A DNA stretch of 64,000 bases from an uncultured Brachybacterium sp. (GTDB lineage Bacteria; Actinomycetota; Actinomycetes; Actinomycetales; Dermabacteraceae), in NCBI RefSeq assembly GCF_947500705.1, contig NZ_CANMSY010000011.1, positions 1 through 64,000 of the forward strand, read 5' to 3'. A model generated the notes under the pieces. The model had not been told where the DNA came from and did not search any database. It saw only the letters and a program-made list of their open reading frames with translations. Position 1 is the first letter of the stretch. Each line of letters opens with the position of its first letter. A program made the position numbers and the translations under genes. Positions 8,404 to 17,003 of the stretch are shown in pieces.

Positions 8404-9647
8404 GCTGCGACCGGCTGCTGGCGGAGGACCAGCGGTGAGCGCTGCGCATGGACCTGTTCGTACACAGCCAGCACGCTGCGTGCGAAGTCCTGATCGCCGA
8501 AGGTGGCGTGGGAGTGCTCGAGCGCGGCCACGGACATCTGCTCGCGTCGCAGCGGATCATCGAGCAGCGCACTCAGGTGGGTCGAGAACTGGGCGGCGTC
8601 CTCGTACTGCCAGCCGGTGCGGCCATCGAGGATCACGTTCGTCAGCGAGGGATCGCGGCGTGCCAGCAGGGGCAGCCCGACCGCCATCGCCTCGATGAAG
8701 GTCAGTCCCTGGGTCTCGCTGAGGGAGGCGCTGACGAAGACATCCCCCACGCGGTACCAGCGCTGGACCTCGGCCGGGTCCACCACTCCGATGAACCGCA
8801 CCTGGTCCGCGATGCCGAGCGAGACGGCATGGGCCTCGAGCTCGGAGCGGTAGGGCCCATCACCCACCATCACCAGCACCGTGTCGGGGCGGTCCGCTGC
8901 CGCGACCATCTCGAGCACTTCGTCGAGGTTCTTCTCCTTGGCCAGGCGGGAGATCGAGATCAGGACCTTCTGCCCCTCGGCGATGCCCAGCTCTGCTCGA
9001 AGTGCGAGGATGTCGGCGCGCTCCTGCTCGTCCTGTGCCGGACGGAACCGGCTCAGGTCCAGTCCGGTGGGGACCACGTGCAGCGGTCGGTGCACGCCGT
9101 AGCCGGTGAGCAGGTCGGCGACCTTGGCGGTGGGGACGATCACGGCGTCGGTCACCGCGAGCACGCGGCGGGAGAAGGTCTCGACGAACTTGCGGCCCAT
9201 GGTGCGGCTGGGCGAGTAGTAGTGGGTGTAGTCCTCATAGATGGTGTGATACGTGTGCACCAGCGGCACCGAGAGGGTGCGCGCGATCCGACGGGCCCAC
9301 ACATAGGTGGAGAACTCCGCCTGCGAGTGGACCACGTCGGGGCGCCAGCGGAGGATGTCGCGCAGCACGCGGCGGCTCGAGGGCATGCCGATCCGTGCAC
9401 GGTCATAGAGCATCGCCGCGGAGACCGAGCCGATGCGGTAGACGCCGGGCTCGTGATGGGGGCGGATCCCCTGGGAGAGCGTCAGCACCCGCACGTCGAG
9501 ACCGAGCGCGATGAGTCCTCGGCGCAATGTCTGGACGGAGGCGACCACACCGTTGACCACAGGTTCCCACCAGTCGGTGGTGATCAGCACGCGCAGGGGA
9601 CGGTGCGAATCGGACTCTGCGTGGGGGCCGGGGCGCTTCTTCCGCAT
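8400..9647 (-). CDS. GT4-family glycosyltransferase, diacylglycerol glycosyltransferase-like
   Basis: This is a retaining GT-B glycosyltransferase of 415 residues from the chosen start. The N-terminus RVLITTDWWEPVVNGV with VVHSQAEFSTYVWA and LVHTYHTIYEDYTHYY matches the LafA/alpha-monoglucosyl-diacylglycerol synthase and MgtA/PimB-type group. VVPTGLDLSRFRP marks the interdomain linker and SLSETQGLTFIEAMA holds the E-x7-E donor motif. ATG at 9647 is preferred because AGGGGTGAAC lies just before it; an upstream in-frame ATG at 9767 adds 40 residues without family similarity. It is first of a three-gene set likely making a glycolipid anchor. Whether the sugar is glucose or mannose is not determinable. 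Confidence 0.82.
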   Translation of the reverse strand: MRKKRPGPHAESDSHRPLRVLITTDWWEPVVNGVVASVQTLRRGLIALGLDVRVLTLSQGIRPHHEPGVYRIGSVSAAMLYDRARIGMPSSRRVLRDILRWRPDVVHSQAEFSTYVWARRIARTLSVPLVHTYHTIYEDYTHYYSPSRTMGRKFVETFSRRVLAVTDAVIVPTAKVADLLTGYGVHRPLHVVPTGLDLSRFRPAQDEQERADILALRAELGIAEGQKVLISISRLAKEKNLDEVLEMVAAADRPDTVLVMVGDGPYRSELEAHAVSLGIADQVRFIGVVDPAEVQRWYRVGDVFVSASLSETQGLTFIEAMAVGLPLLARRDPSLTNVILDGRTGWQYEDAAQFSTHLSALLDDPLRREQMSVAALEHSHATFGDQDFARSVLAVYEQVHAQRSPLVLRQQPVAA

Positions 9648-9845
9648 GTTCACCCCTCGAGCCTCCCACTCCGGGGCGGAGCGGGCGTCCTCCGTGCGGT
9701 GGAGAGGTATCAGACCGAGGTCTGATTCCTGACCTCGAGACGCACCCTGAGCTGTCCTGCTGTTCATGATTCGAGCCTACGACCGGTCTCGAAGAGGTGA
9801 AACGGGGCGCGCCCGAGCCGTCGCGGAGAGTTTCCCCCTAGTATT

Positions 9846-10328
9846 TCAGCTAGTCACCTGATAGCGGGCCGTGAACGAGGCAGAGCCGAGCTGCTGGGAG
9901 AAGATCGCGAAGCGAGCACTCACGTGCGGGTCCTGCGGATCGACGCCCAGGGACTCCACCGGCAGGGCGTGCACCGAGAACTGGTAGCGGTGCGGTGCGC
10001 CGGCCGGCGGTTCGGGGCCGTCATAGCCGACGTTGCCGAAGTCGTTGCGTGCCTCTTTCAGCGAGGAGTCCTCACGGGAGGCTCCGAGCGGCAGCGAGCT
10101 CGCCGACGCCGGAAGGTCCCAGGCGACCCAGTGCCAGAAGCCGGAGCCGGTCGGGGCGTCGGGGTCGTAGCAGGTGATCGCGAAGGAACGGGTCCCCTCG
10201 GGAGCGCCGCTCCAGTGGAGGTCGGGGGAGAGGTTCTCACCGCCGAGGTTCTCCACCAGCTGCTGCGGAGCCACGTCCGATCCGTTGGGAATGGCGTTCG
10301 AGGTCAGGAGGAAAGTGGTCTCGGTCAT
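9846..10328 (-). CDS. YbhB/YbcL-family (PEBP) protein
   Basis: This 160-residue cytoplasmic protein of the phosphatidylethanolamine-binding/Raf-kinase-inhibitor-like family carries the conserved anion pocket: CYDPDAPTGSGFWHWV with D-x-D/A-P and the HW pair, and GPEPPAGAPHRYQFSVHAL with the GP...HRY signature. Bacterial members are small soluble proteins whose ligand is mostly unknown. A -10 box TACTCT lies 7 bases before the ATG, so the mRNA is probably leaderless and independent of the ATP-grasp genes 65 bases upstream. Confidence 0.9.
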   Translation of the reverse strand: MTETTFLLTSNAIPNGSDVAPQQLVENLGGENLSPDLHWSGAPEGTRSFAITCYDPDAPTGSGFWHWVAWDLPASASSLPLGASREDSSLKEARNDFGNVGYDGPEPPAGAPHRYQFSVHALPVESLGVDPQDPHVSARFAIFSQQLGSASFTARYQVTS

Positions 10329-10335
10329 ACCGGCC

Positions 10336-10341
10336 AGAGTA
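10336..10341 (-). promoter_or_regulatory. -10 box of leaderless promoter for the PEBP gene
   Basis: TACTCT ends 7 bases before ATG 10328, placing the transcription start at the start codon. No clear -35 is seen. Confidence 0.5.
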
Positions 10342-10393
10342 GGCAGGCTGGGCGAGTATGTCGACCACCTGCCCGGCCGCGCCTGTCGGCCAC

Positions 10394-11668
10394 TCAGAAA
10401 CCGTGGGTCGACGGGCGCGGGTAGTGCTGCAGGAACTTCTTGACCTGGTTCGCCATCGCGGTGAGGACGTAGAGGCGACGCCTGCAGCCCTCGACCCCGT
10501 AGGCCAGGGGATGGACGGTGCCCCGCGTGCGGATCTGCTGGACCCGGTCCCGCAGATCCGGATCCACGATGTAGCGCCGCAGCAGCGGCCAGGGGACGAT
10601 CGAGTAGAGGATCTCCTGGCGGGGGACCAGGCGCGTCAGCTCGCGCTCCTCGATGAGGTCCGCGACGACCGGCTCGGCGACATTGGCGCCGGCAGCGGTC
10701 ATGTAGTAGTTGTTGCGACCGATGCGAGGATTCACCTCGAAGAACTTGGCGACACCATCGCGCGGATCGATCTTCACATCGAAGTTCGCGTACCCGCGGT
10801 AACCGCTGTGCTCGAGGAAGCGCACCGACTGCTCGAACACCTCGGGCAGGTCGGTGGTGAACATCGCTGCAGGGTTCCCGAGCGCACCCGGGGTGTGCTC
10901 CTCGAGCAGCACCTGAGCACCCCCCAGCAGGGTGACCGCGCCCTGGGTGTCGACATAGGCGGTGACCGACAGCATCGCGGTGTCGTCCCCCGGGATCATC
11001 TCCTGGAGCACGAAGCGATCCCGGTATCCGGCGTCGGTGAGACGGGTGATCAGGTCCTTCAGCTGGTGGACATCCTCGATCTCGAACACCTTCCGCTTCC
11101 CGGGGAAGGAGACCGCGTTGTACGCAGAGGACCGCGAGGCCTTGGCCACCAGCGGCCAGCCCAGCTCCAGCTCGGGCACCTCGGGAGCGGTTCCGGAGGC
11201 GAAGTCCAGCACCACCGTGCGCGGCGTGGGCACGTCGATCTCGGTGCACATCTCGGAGAAGGTCGCCTTGTCCGCGACCGCGTGGAGCACTTCATCGGCC
11301 AGCAGGGGCAGATGGAAGTGCTTGCCCAGCTCCTCCCGGTGGGCGGCGATCAGCGCCACCAGGAAGTCGGCGTTGGCCAGCAGCACCGGGCGGGTGCCGG
11401 AGGGGCGCGAGGCCTTGTCTGCACCGACCTTCAGCAGCGCCTGGACCATGTCCTCCTCCGACGCGGACATCCCCAGCTCGACCGTGCGCAGGATCGAGGA
11501 GTCCGCGACCGGCCCGGCGACCTTGCGGGTCACGACGGTGGCGACGGTGCCGTACTTCTCGTGGAAGGCGCGCGCGAGCGCATAGATGCCTATGTCACCA
11601 CCGAGCAGCACCAGATCGACCTCAGAGCTCGGCAGAGCGGCATACGGGCGGGGCGGGGTGTCGGGCAT
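10394..11668 (-). CDS. ATP-grasp carboxylate-amine ligase (paralogue 2)
   Basis: The 424-residue protein has an N-terminal Rossmann-like segment (VDLVLLGGDIGIYALA) and a central/C-terminal ATP-grasp fold. ATP-binding features are LVAKASRSSAYNAVSF with its lysine, LQEMIPGDD, and FFEVNPRIGRNNYY (N313-Y322), where the E and N are metal-binding positions; FDVKIDPR precedes it. ATP-grasp enzymes of this shape join an amino acid or peptide amine to an acylphosphate; D-aspartate ligase of lactic acid bacteria belongs to this broad group. It is clearly paralogous to the adjacent upstream gene (35-base gap), suggesting duplication and two successive ligation steps. The chosen start follows GGAAGG and begins MPDTPPRP. 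Substrates are unknown. Confidence 0.8.
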   Translation of the reverse strand: MPDTPPRPYAALPSSEVDLVLLGGDIGIYALARAFHEKYGTVATVVTRKVAGPVADSSILRTVELGMSASEEDMVQALLKVGADKASRPSGTRPVLLANADFLVALIAAHREELGKHFHLPLLADEVLHAVADKATFSEMCTEIDVPTPRTVVLDFASGTAPEVPELELGWPLVAKASRSSAYNAVSFPGKRKVFEIEDVHQLKDLITRLTDAGYRDRFVLQEMIPGDDTAMLSVTAYVDTQGAVTLLGGAQVLLEEHTPGALGNPAAMFTTDLPEVFEQSVRFLEHSGYRGYANFDVKIDPRDGVAKFFEVNPRIGRNNYYMTAAGANVAEPVVADLIEERELTRLVPRQEILYSIVPWPLLRRYIVDPDLRDRVQQIRTRGTVHPLAYGVEGCRRRLYVLTAMANQVKKFLQHYPRPSTHGF

Positions 11669-11703
11669 CGGGGGAGGACCTTCCAGGGGGCTCGGACCGG
11701 AGC

Positions 11704-12960
11704 TCAGAATCCGGTGTCGGTGGGACGCGGGTAGACGGCGCGGTACTTGCGCACGAAGTTCAGTCCGGAGACGACCGAATAGGCACGCATCCACAGACCT
11801 TCCGGACCGTACCGGAAGGGGTTGCGCAGGCGCGTGCGCGCCACGCGGCGGACCCGCTCGGCCAGAGCGGGATCGCGCACATAGCGCAGCACCAGGCGCA
11901 GCGGCAGGATCGTGTAGAGGACCGGAGCGGTCACCACCACCTGCTCGAGATCGCGGCCATGCACACGGTCCTCCACCACATGGCGGGCCACGGATTCCCC
12001 GGCGGCGGTCACGTAATAGTTGTTGCGGCCGATGCGCGGGTTGATCTCGAAGAAGCACTCCCGGCCGGTGCGCGGGTCGATCTTCACGTCGAAGTTCGCG
12101 AAGCCGACGTAGTCCACCGCGTCGAGGAACCTCTCGGCGGCGGCGGTCAGCGTCGGGAAGTCACCGGTGATCATCGCCGCGGGTCGACCCAGCGCCTCGG
12201 GGGTGTGCTCGCCCAGGAGCACCTGCGCGGCGCACAGCAGGGTCACCTCTCCGCGACTGCTGCGATAGGCGGTGATCGAGCGCTGGGCGGTGTCATCGCC
12301 CTCGATGAGCTCCTGGAACAGGAAGCGCCCGGTGAAGCCGGACTCCCGCAGCCGCCGCACCAGGTCCTGCTGCTCGGCGGCGGTCTCCAGGAAGAACACC
12401 TTCTTCTTCCCCGGGAACTGCACGTGGTGATATTCGGCGGTGTTCGCCGCCTTGCCCACCACCGGGTAGGACCAGGGGAGCTCCTCCCCGCCGTTCCAGT
12501 CGGGCTCCGTGGTGCGGGAGAAGTCGACGATCACCGTGGGCACGGTGCCGATGCCGAGCTCCTCGCAGATCTCCGCGAACTCCGCCTTGTCAGCGAGGCG
12601 GGAGAGCAGCTGCGCATCGACCTGGGCGAGCAGGTAATGCTGCTCGAGATCCCGCCGGAAGCGATCGATGACCTCGACCAGGGAATCCGCATTGGTGAGC
12701 AGGAGCGCCGGCCGGCCGGCGGGACGCTGCGAGGCGAGATCGATGAGCGCATCGCGCATGTCCTCATCGCTCGCGTCGGCGCCGAGGACGAGCAGATCCG
12801 AGGTGACGGTGCGCTCGTTCATCGCCACCGGGATGCGCACCACCGTGGTGCAGCGCATCCCGTACTGCTGGTGGAACGCGATGGTGAGGTTCAGGGAGTT
12901 CAGACCGGCCCCGAGTACGACGACGTCGAACCCGGGGTCGGTCGGAGAAGCTGCTGGCAT
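11704..12960 (-). CDS. ATP-grasp carboxylate-amine ligase (paralogue 1)
   Basis: The 418-residue protein has the same architecture as its downstream neighbour: FDVVVLGAGLNSLNL at the N-terminus, PVVGKAANTAEYHHVQF, FQELIEGDD, NFDVKIDPR and FFEINPRIGRNNYY (N307-Y316). The C-terminal ~70 residues are basic and end in YPRPTDTGF, matched by YPRPSTHGF in the paralogue. It starts 21 bases after malG, but a TACCAT -10 box 7 bases before the ATG indicates its own leaderless promoter. No lipoprotein or membrane signals are present, so it acts in the cytosol. Candidate role: adding a D-amino acid to a peptidoglycan precursor (inference; see findings). Confidence 0.8.
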   Translation of the reverse strand: MPAASPTDPGFDVVVLGAGLNSLNLTIAFHQQYGMRCTTVVRIPVAMNERTVTSDLLVLGADASDEDMRDALIDLASQRPAGRPALLLTNADSLVEVIDRFRRDLEQHYLLAQVDAQLLSRLADKAEFAEICEELGIGTVPTVIVDFSRTTEPDWNGGEELPWSYPVVGKAANTAEYHHVQFPGKKKVFFLETAAEQQDLVRRLRESGFTGRFLFQELIEGDDTAQRSITAYRSSRGEVTLLCAAQVLLGEHTPEALGRPAAMITGDFPTLTAAAERFLDAVDYVGFANFDVKIDPRTGRECFFEINPRIGRNNYYVTAAGESVARHVVEDRVHGRDLEQVVVTAPVLYTILPLRLVLRYVRDPALAERVRRVARTRLRNPFRYGPEGLWMRAYSVVSGLNFVRKYRAVYPRPTDTGF

Positions 12961-12967
12961 GCGGTCG

Positions 12968-12973
12968 ATGGTA
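12968..12973 (-). promoter_or_regulatory. -10 box of leaderless promoter for the ATP-grasp pair
   Basis: TACCAT ends 7 bases before ATG 12960, and no Shine-Dalgarno sequence precedes the gene. This argues that the ligase pair can be transcribed apart from malEFG. Confidence 0.5.
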
Positions 12974-12981
12974 ATCGGGAA

Positions 12982-13902
12982 CTAGCCCTTCACCGCACCG
13001 GCGGTGGAGCCGCCCACGATGTAGCGCTGCAGGAACTGGTAGAGGACGATCACCGGGATCATCACCATCACCGAGCCGGCGGCGAAGACGCCCAGGTTGT
13101 TCGAGCGGTCCGAGGAGAACATGCCGTACATGCCCACGGCGAGGGTCTTCTTCGAATCGTCGGTGAGGAAGATCGAGCCGATCAGGAACTCGCTCATCGA
13201 GCCGACGAGCGCCAGCAGGATCGTGGTCGCCAGGATCGGTGTCATCGAGGGCACCAGGATCTTGGTGAAGGTCTGCCAGTGGCTGGCGCCATCGATGATC
13301 GCCGCCTCGTCCAGAGACTTCGGGATGGTGTCGAAGAAGCCCTTGAGCAGCCAGACCTGGCCGAAGGCGCCGCCCATCAGCACCGCGATGTAGCCGGCGA
13401 GGGTGTTCAGGCCCAGCATCGGCACGGCATCTCCGAGGTCCGAGATCATCGTGTACACGGCGATCATCGAGAGGATCGCGGGGAACATCATCACCAGCAG
13501 CACCGCGAGCATGCCGCCGCGGCGGCCGCGGAAGCGGAAGCGGCTGAAGGCATAGGCGGCCAGCAGGGACAGGAACACCTGACCGATGGCGACGACCCCG
13601 CACACGATGATCGTGTTGAGGTACCAGCGCAGGAAGTTCGCTCGCTCCCCGCTGAGCATCGCCGCGTAGTGATCGAAGGTGACGCCCTGGGTGGGGACCA
13701 GGCCGGCGGAGGTCAGCGAACCGCTCGGGTTCAGCGAGGCGGAGACGACGAACAGGATCGGGAAGACGGCGAAGACGACCGCCAGCACGCCGATGACGTG
13801 CCGCCAGCCGATCTCGGTGAACCAGCGACCGAAGGGCATGCGGTGCTTCGCGCCGACCTGCGGAGCGGCCGCGCTGAGGGGCGGAACAGTGGTGGAGCTC
13901 AT
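12982..13902 (-). CDS. malG: maltose/maltodextrin ABC transporter permease MalG
   Basis: This 306-residue inner-membrane permease has six predicted helices and the coupling-helix EAA motif in DEAAIIDGASHWQTFTKILVP (as DEAAIIDGA, ~ residues 197-205), which contacts the ATPase. A flexible ~30-residue N-terminus precedes helix 1 (HVIGVLAVVFAVFPILFVVSASLNP, ~36-60). Family length is ~280-300. It lies 20 bases after malF and forms the heterodimeric channel with it. No malK lies nearby; actinomycetes generally use a shared distant ATPase (MsiK). Confidence 0.93.
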   Translation of the reverse strand: MSSTTVPPLSAAAPQVGAKHRMPFGRWFTEIGWRHVIGVLAVVFAVFPILFVVSASLNPSGSLTSAGLVPTQGVTFDHYAAMLSGERANFLRWYLNTIIVCGVVAIGQVFLSLLAAYAFSRFRFRGRRGGMLAVLLVMMFPAILSMIAVYTMISDLGDAVPMLGLNTLAGYIAVLMGGAFGQVWLLKGFFDTIPKSLDEAAIIDGASHWQTFTKILVPSMTPILATTILLALVGSMSEFLIGSIFLTDDSKKTLAVGMYGMFSSDRSNNLGVFAAGSVMVMIPVIVLYQFLQRYIVGGSTAGAVKG

Positions 13903-13922
13903 GATGGACCTCTTCCGCAGGC

Positions 13923-15500
13923 TCAGTTGACGTCTTCGAGGACGTTGGTGAATCGGAACTGGATGGCCGCCAGGACACCGGTGAGGATGAACAGGCAGAC
14001 CGAGACCGCGGAGGCGAAGCCGAAGTCGGCTCCGGAGCCGCCGAAGGCGATGCGGTAGACCATCGAGATCAGGATGTCCGTAGAACCGCGACCAGAGCCG
14101 TCGGGGAACGGACCGCCGCCGGTGAGCAGCTCGATCGCGTTGAAGTTGTTGAAGTTGAAGGCGAAGGAGGAGACCAGCAGCGGCGCCACGGCCACGAGCA
14201 GCAGCGGAAGCACGATCTTCGAGGTGGCCTGCAGCGGCGAGGCGCCATCCATCCGGGCGGCCTCCGTCAGCTCATCGGGGATCGCCTGCAGAGCGCCGGT
14301 GGAGACGATGAACATGTAGGGGAAGCCCATCCACAGGTTCGTCAGCAGCACCGCCGTCTGCGCGAGCGTCGGATCGCCGAACCAGTTCAGGTTCAACCCG
14401 AGCGTCTGGTTGATCAGACCGAACTCCTGGTTGTAGAAGTTCGACCAGACCAGCAGGGAGATGAAGCCGGGGATCGCGTACGGCATGATCAGGATGGAGC
14501 GGTAGATCCGTCGCCCCTTGAGCCGCTGATCGTTGAGGATCAGGGCGAGCGCGAAGCCCAGTGCGAAGGTCAGCAGCACCGATCCCGCCGCGAACACCAG
14601 GGTCCAGACGAAGGCGGAGAAGAACTGCCCGGCGACGGTGGGGTTGGTGAACAGCCGCTCGTAGTTCGAGATGCCCACGCTCTGCAGCCAGCTCTGGGAG
14701 AAGGCGCGCTGACCGTCGGAGTCCACGAAGTACTCCTCATCACCGATCAGCCCGACGGTGTAGACCTCTCCGGTCGCGGTGTCGGTGATGGTGTCGGCGC
14801 CCTCGTCGTACTGCAGCACCGTCGTGCCCACGAAGGCCTGGTTCACGCCGAGGGGTCGGACGGCCGAGGAGTCGTCCACGGGGACCGTCAGCTCGATCAG
14901 ATCGTTGTAGACGGCGTTGACCTCGGCCGCGTTCAGCACGGTCAGCCCGTCCACGTCGGTGACCCGCCCCTCGGCGACGGTGACGTCGCCGGCGGGGACC
15001 TCCTCGAGCGCGTTCTCCGTGTCGCCTCGATAGACGGTCCCGTCGTCGGGGTCGACCAGGAAGAGCTCGAACGGCCCCTCGGCAGCGGTGCCGGTGGTCG
15101 CCACGGTCATGGCGTAGCGCGGGGCGTCAGGGCTCTGCTGCACCGAGTTCGCGACGATGGAGCCGATCGCCTGCTCCTTGGTGCCGCGGGTGCCGTCGCC
15201 GTAGTTGGTGAAGGAGTATCCGACCGTGAGGATGATCGGGAGGATCAGGAAGATCGAGAGGAAGAACGTGCCCGGGAACAGGTATTTGCCCGGGACGAAG
15301 CGCTTGGTCGAGTAGAGGGCGAAGATCCCCGCTGCGGAGAGCAGGAGCACGGTCAGCCACATCCAGGACTGCTGGGAGATCAGCACGGGGGCGATGAACA
15401 CCGTCACCGCGAGGGTGATGCCGAGCACCAGGATGCGGGTGACCATTGCCGGGACCGACGTGGACCGGGTCCGGTGCACGGGAGCGTGCGTCGAGGTCAT
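13923..15500 (-). CDS. malF: maltose/maltodextrin ABC transporter permease MalF
   Basis: This 525-residue permease has N-terminal helices at ~20-60 and ~75-95, a long extracytoplasmic insertion (~100-275, acidic, with YRGDTENALEEV and YFVDSDGQRAF) equivalent in position to the P2 loop of enteric MalF, then six helices. The EAA motif is ELTEAARMDGASPLQ. The large loop probably contacts MalE. It starts 140 bases after malE, a gap that contains a 21-bp stem-loop (15562-15626), and is followed closely by malG. Confidence 0.93.
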   Translation of the reverse strand: MTSTHAPVHRTRSTSVPAMVTRILVLGITLAVTVFIAPVLISQQSWMWLTVLLLSAAGIFALYSTKRFVPGKYLFPGTFFLSIFLILPIILTVGYSFTNYGDGTRGTKEQAIGSIVANSVQQSPDAPRYAMTVATTGTAAEGPFELFLVDPDDGTVYRGDTENALEEVPAGDVTVAEGRVTDVDGLTVLNAAEVNAVYNDLIELTVPVDDSSAVRPLGVNQAFVGTTVLQYDEGADTITDTATGEVYTVGLIGDEEYFVDSDGQRAFSQSWLQSVGISNYERLFTNPTVAGQFFSAFVWTLVFAAGSVLLTFALGFALALILNDQRLKGRRIYRSILIMPYAIPGFISLLVWSNFYNQEFGLINQTLGLNLNWFGDPTLAQTAVLLTNLWMGFPYMFIVSTGALQAIPDELTEAARMDGASPLQATSKIVLPLLLVAVAPLLVSSFAFNFNNFNAIELLTGGGPFPDGSGRGSTDILISMVYRIAFGGSGADFGFASAVSVCLFILTGVLAAIQFRFTNVLEDVN

Positions 15501-15561
15501 GAGGCGACTCTGCCTTTCAGAGGATCAGGGGTAGGCGGGGCTGCGAGCTGGGGTGAGGGCA

Positions 15562-15626
15562 CCCCTCGAGCCGATCCGCCGCGCCGGCCGCAGGGGCGAC
15601 GGACAGCGGCGGATCGGCTCGAGGGG
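15562..15626 (-). terminator. 21-bp stem-loop between malE and malF (attenuator / mRNA stabiliser)
   Basis: The arms at 15562-15582 and 15606-15626 are perfectly complementary over 21 bp, with a 23-base loop. There is no U-tract. The location directly after malE suggests partial termination or protection of the malE 3' end, giving more binding protein than permease, as known for enteric malE-malF. Confidence 0.7.
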
Positions 15627-15640
15627 ATCAGCCGAGGGGT

Positions 15641-16918
15641 TCAGCCGATCGCGGTGGTGATCTCCTCGCCCGCGGCCTGCATCGCGGGGTGCGGGTCGTC
15701 ACCGCCGACGATGTTGGCCTGAGCGATGCCCAGCGGGCCCCAGATCGCGGACATCGCCGGGATGGCGGGCATCGGATCGGCGGCCTCTGCGGCCTCGGCG
15801 AAGATAATCACGTGCTCGTCGGTGGACGCGATCTCCTCACGCAGCTCGAGGTTGACAGGGGGCAGCGGGTTCGCCTCGTACATCGCCTTGGCGACGTCCG
15901 GGGAGGACGCGACATCGGTCATGAACTGCTGGGCGAAGCCGGCGTTGGCTGCATTGGAGGCCACGTAGAAGGAGTTCACGCCGGCGAAGGGTGCGGCGTC
16001 CTCCATGCCCTCGAAGCCGGGGATCGCGGACACGGTGAACTCGAACCCTGCATTGCGCACGTCAGCCAGAGCCCACGGACCCGAGATCAGGTAGGCGGAC
16101 TTGCCCTCGGTGAACAACGAGATCGAGTTGTCGCCGGTGATGGAGTTCTTCAGCACGCCCTGCTCGCCGAGCGCAGCGATCTTGTCGGCCGCTGCGAGCG
16201 AGCCCTCCTTGCCCACCCCCATGTCGGAGGGGTCGAGGTTGCCCTCGGCGTCCTTCCCGAACAGGTAGCCGCCGGCCGAGGTGTAGATCGGCTGCATGTG
16301 GTACGGGTCGCCCTCTTCGCCGATCGGGAGCGACAGGATGTTCTCGGCGCCGCCGGCCTCCGCCGCGGAGATGAGCTCCTCGAAGGTGCCCGGGGTCGGG
16401 GCATCGGTGAGGTCGTGGTTCGCGAACAGCGCGAGGGTCTCGACCGCGTAGGGCACGCCGTAGGTCTGCCCGTCGTAGGTCACGGCCTCGATGCCGATGG
16501 GGGCGATGGTGTCGCTGACGTCCGCGGGCAGCTGCACCGGGGAGATCGAGCCGTTCTGCACCAGGTTCCCGATCCAGTCATGGGCGCCCATGGTGAGGTC
16601 CGGGCCGTTGCCGGCCTGGTTGGCGGTGATGAAGTTGGTCTGGAGCTCGTCACCGGGGACGACCTCCACGACGACCTCGATGCCGTTCTCCTCGCCCCAT
16701 GCCTTGGCGGAGGGCTCGAGGGCGGGGGCCTTCTCCTCGTCGGCCCAGATCACCAGGCGTCCCTCGGAGCCGCCTCCGCTGGCGGCGCCGCCGCCGTCGG
16801 AGGCGCCACCGCCGGTGTCGCCACCGGTGTCGGAGTCGCTCCCGCCGCAGGCGGCGAGGACGGTCATCGAGGCGGCGAGGCCACCCAGGGCGAGGAAACT
16901 CTTTCGACGGATCTGCAC
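15641..16918 (-). CDS. malE: maltose/maltodextrin-binding lipoprotein MalE
   Basis: This extracellular solute-binding lipoprotein has 425 residues. The signal peptide begins VQIRRKSFLALGG and ends with the lipobox LAAC (Cys24), followed by a Gly/Ser/Asp linker. The mature part is a cluster-1 sugar-binding fold: LVIWADEEKAPAL, NGPDLTMGAHDWIGNL, YGVPYAVETLALF, and ISGPWALADVRNAGF. GTG at 16918 is chosen because AAAGGAGAAG precedes it and it yields a proper lipoprotein signal; longer readings run into the malR promoter region. It is first gene of malEFG and divergent from malR. Confidence 0.93.
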   Translation of the reverse strand: MQIRRKSFLALGGLAASMTVLAACGGSDSDTGGDTGGGASDGGGAASGGGSEGRLVIWADEEKAPALEPSAKAWGEENGIEVVVEVVPGDELQTNFITANQAGNGPDLTMGAHDWIGNLVQNGSISPVQLPADVSDTIAPIGIEAVTYDGQTYGVPYAVETLALFANHDLTDAPTPGTFEELISAAEAGGAENILSLPIGEEGDPYHMQPIYTSAGGYLFGKDAEGNLDPSDMGVGKEGSLAAADKIAALGEQGVLKNSITGDNSISLFTEGKSAYLISGPWALADVRNAGFEFTVSAIPGFEGMEDAAPFAGVNSFYVASNAANAGFAQQFMTDVASSPDVAKAMYEANPLPPVNLELREEIASTDEHVIIFAEAAEAADPMPAIPAMSAIWGPLGIAQANIVGGDDPHPAMQAAGEEITTAIG

Positions 16919-17003
16919 GTCTTCTCCTTTGAATCGTGGTCGTTCTCGACCGGTCCAGGACGGTGCCTGATGGCCACACTCTAGATCCCGAGACGGCGAC
17001 TGT

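Noticed and set aside
9846-11249. 467-codon frame joining the PEBP gene to sequence inside the ATP-grasp gene
   Set aside because: The first ~300 codons are an out-of-frame reading of the ATP-grasp gene; only the part from 10328 is a real gene.
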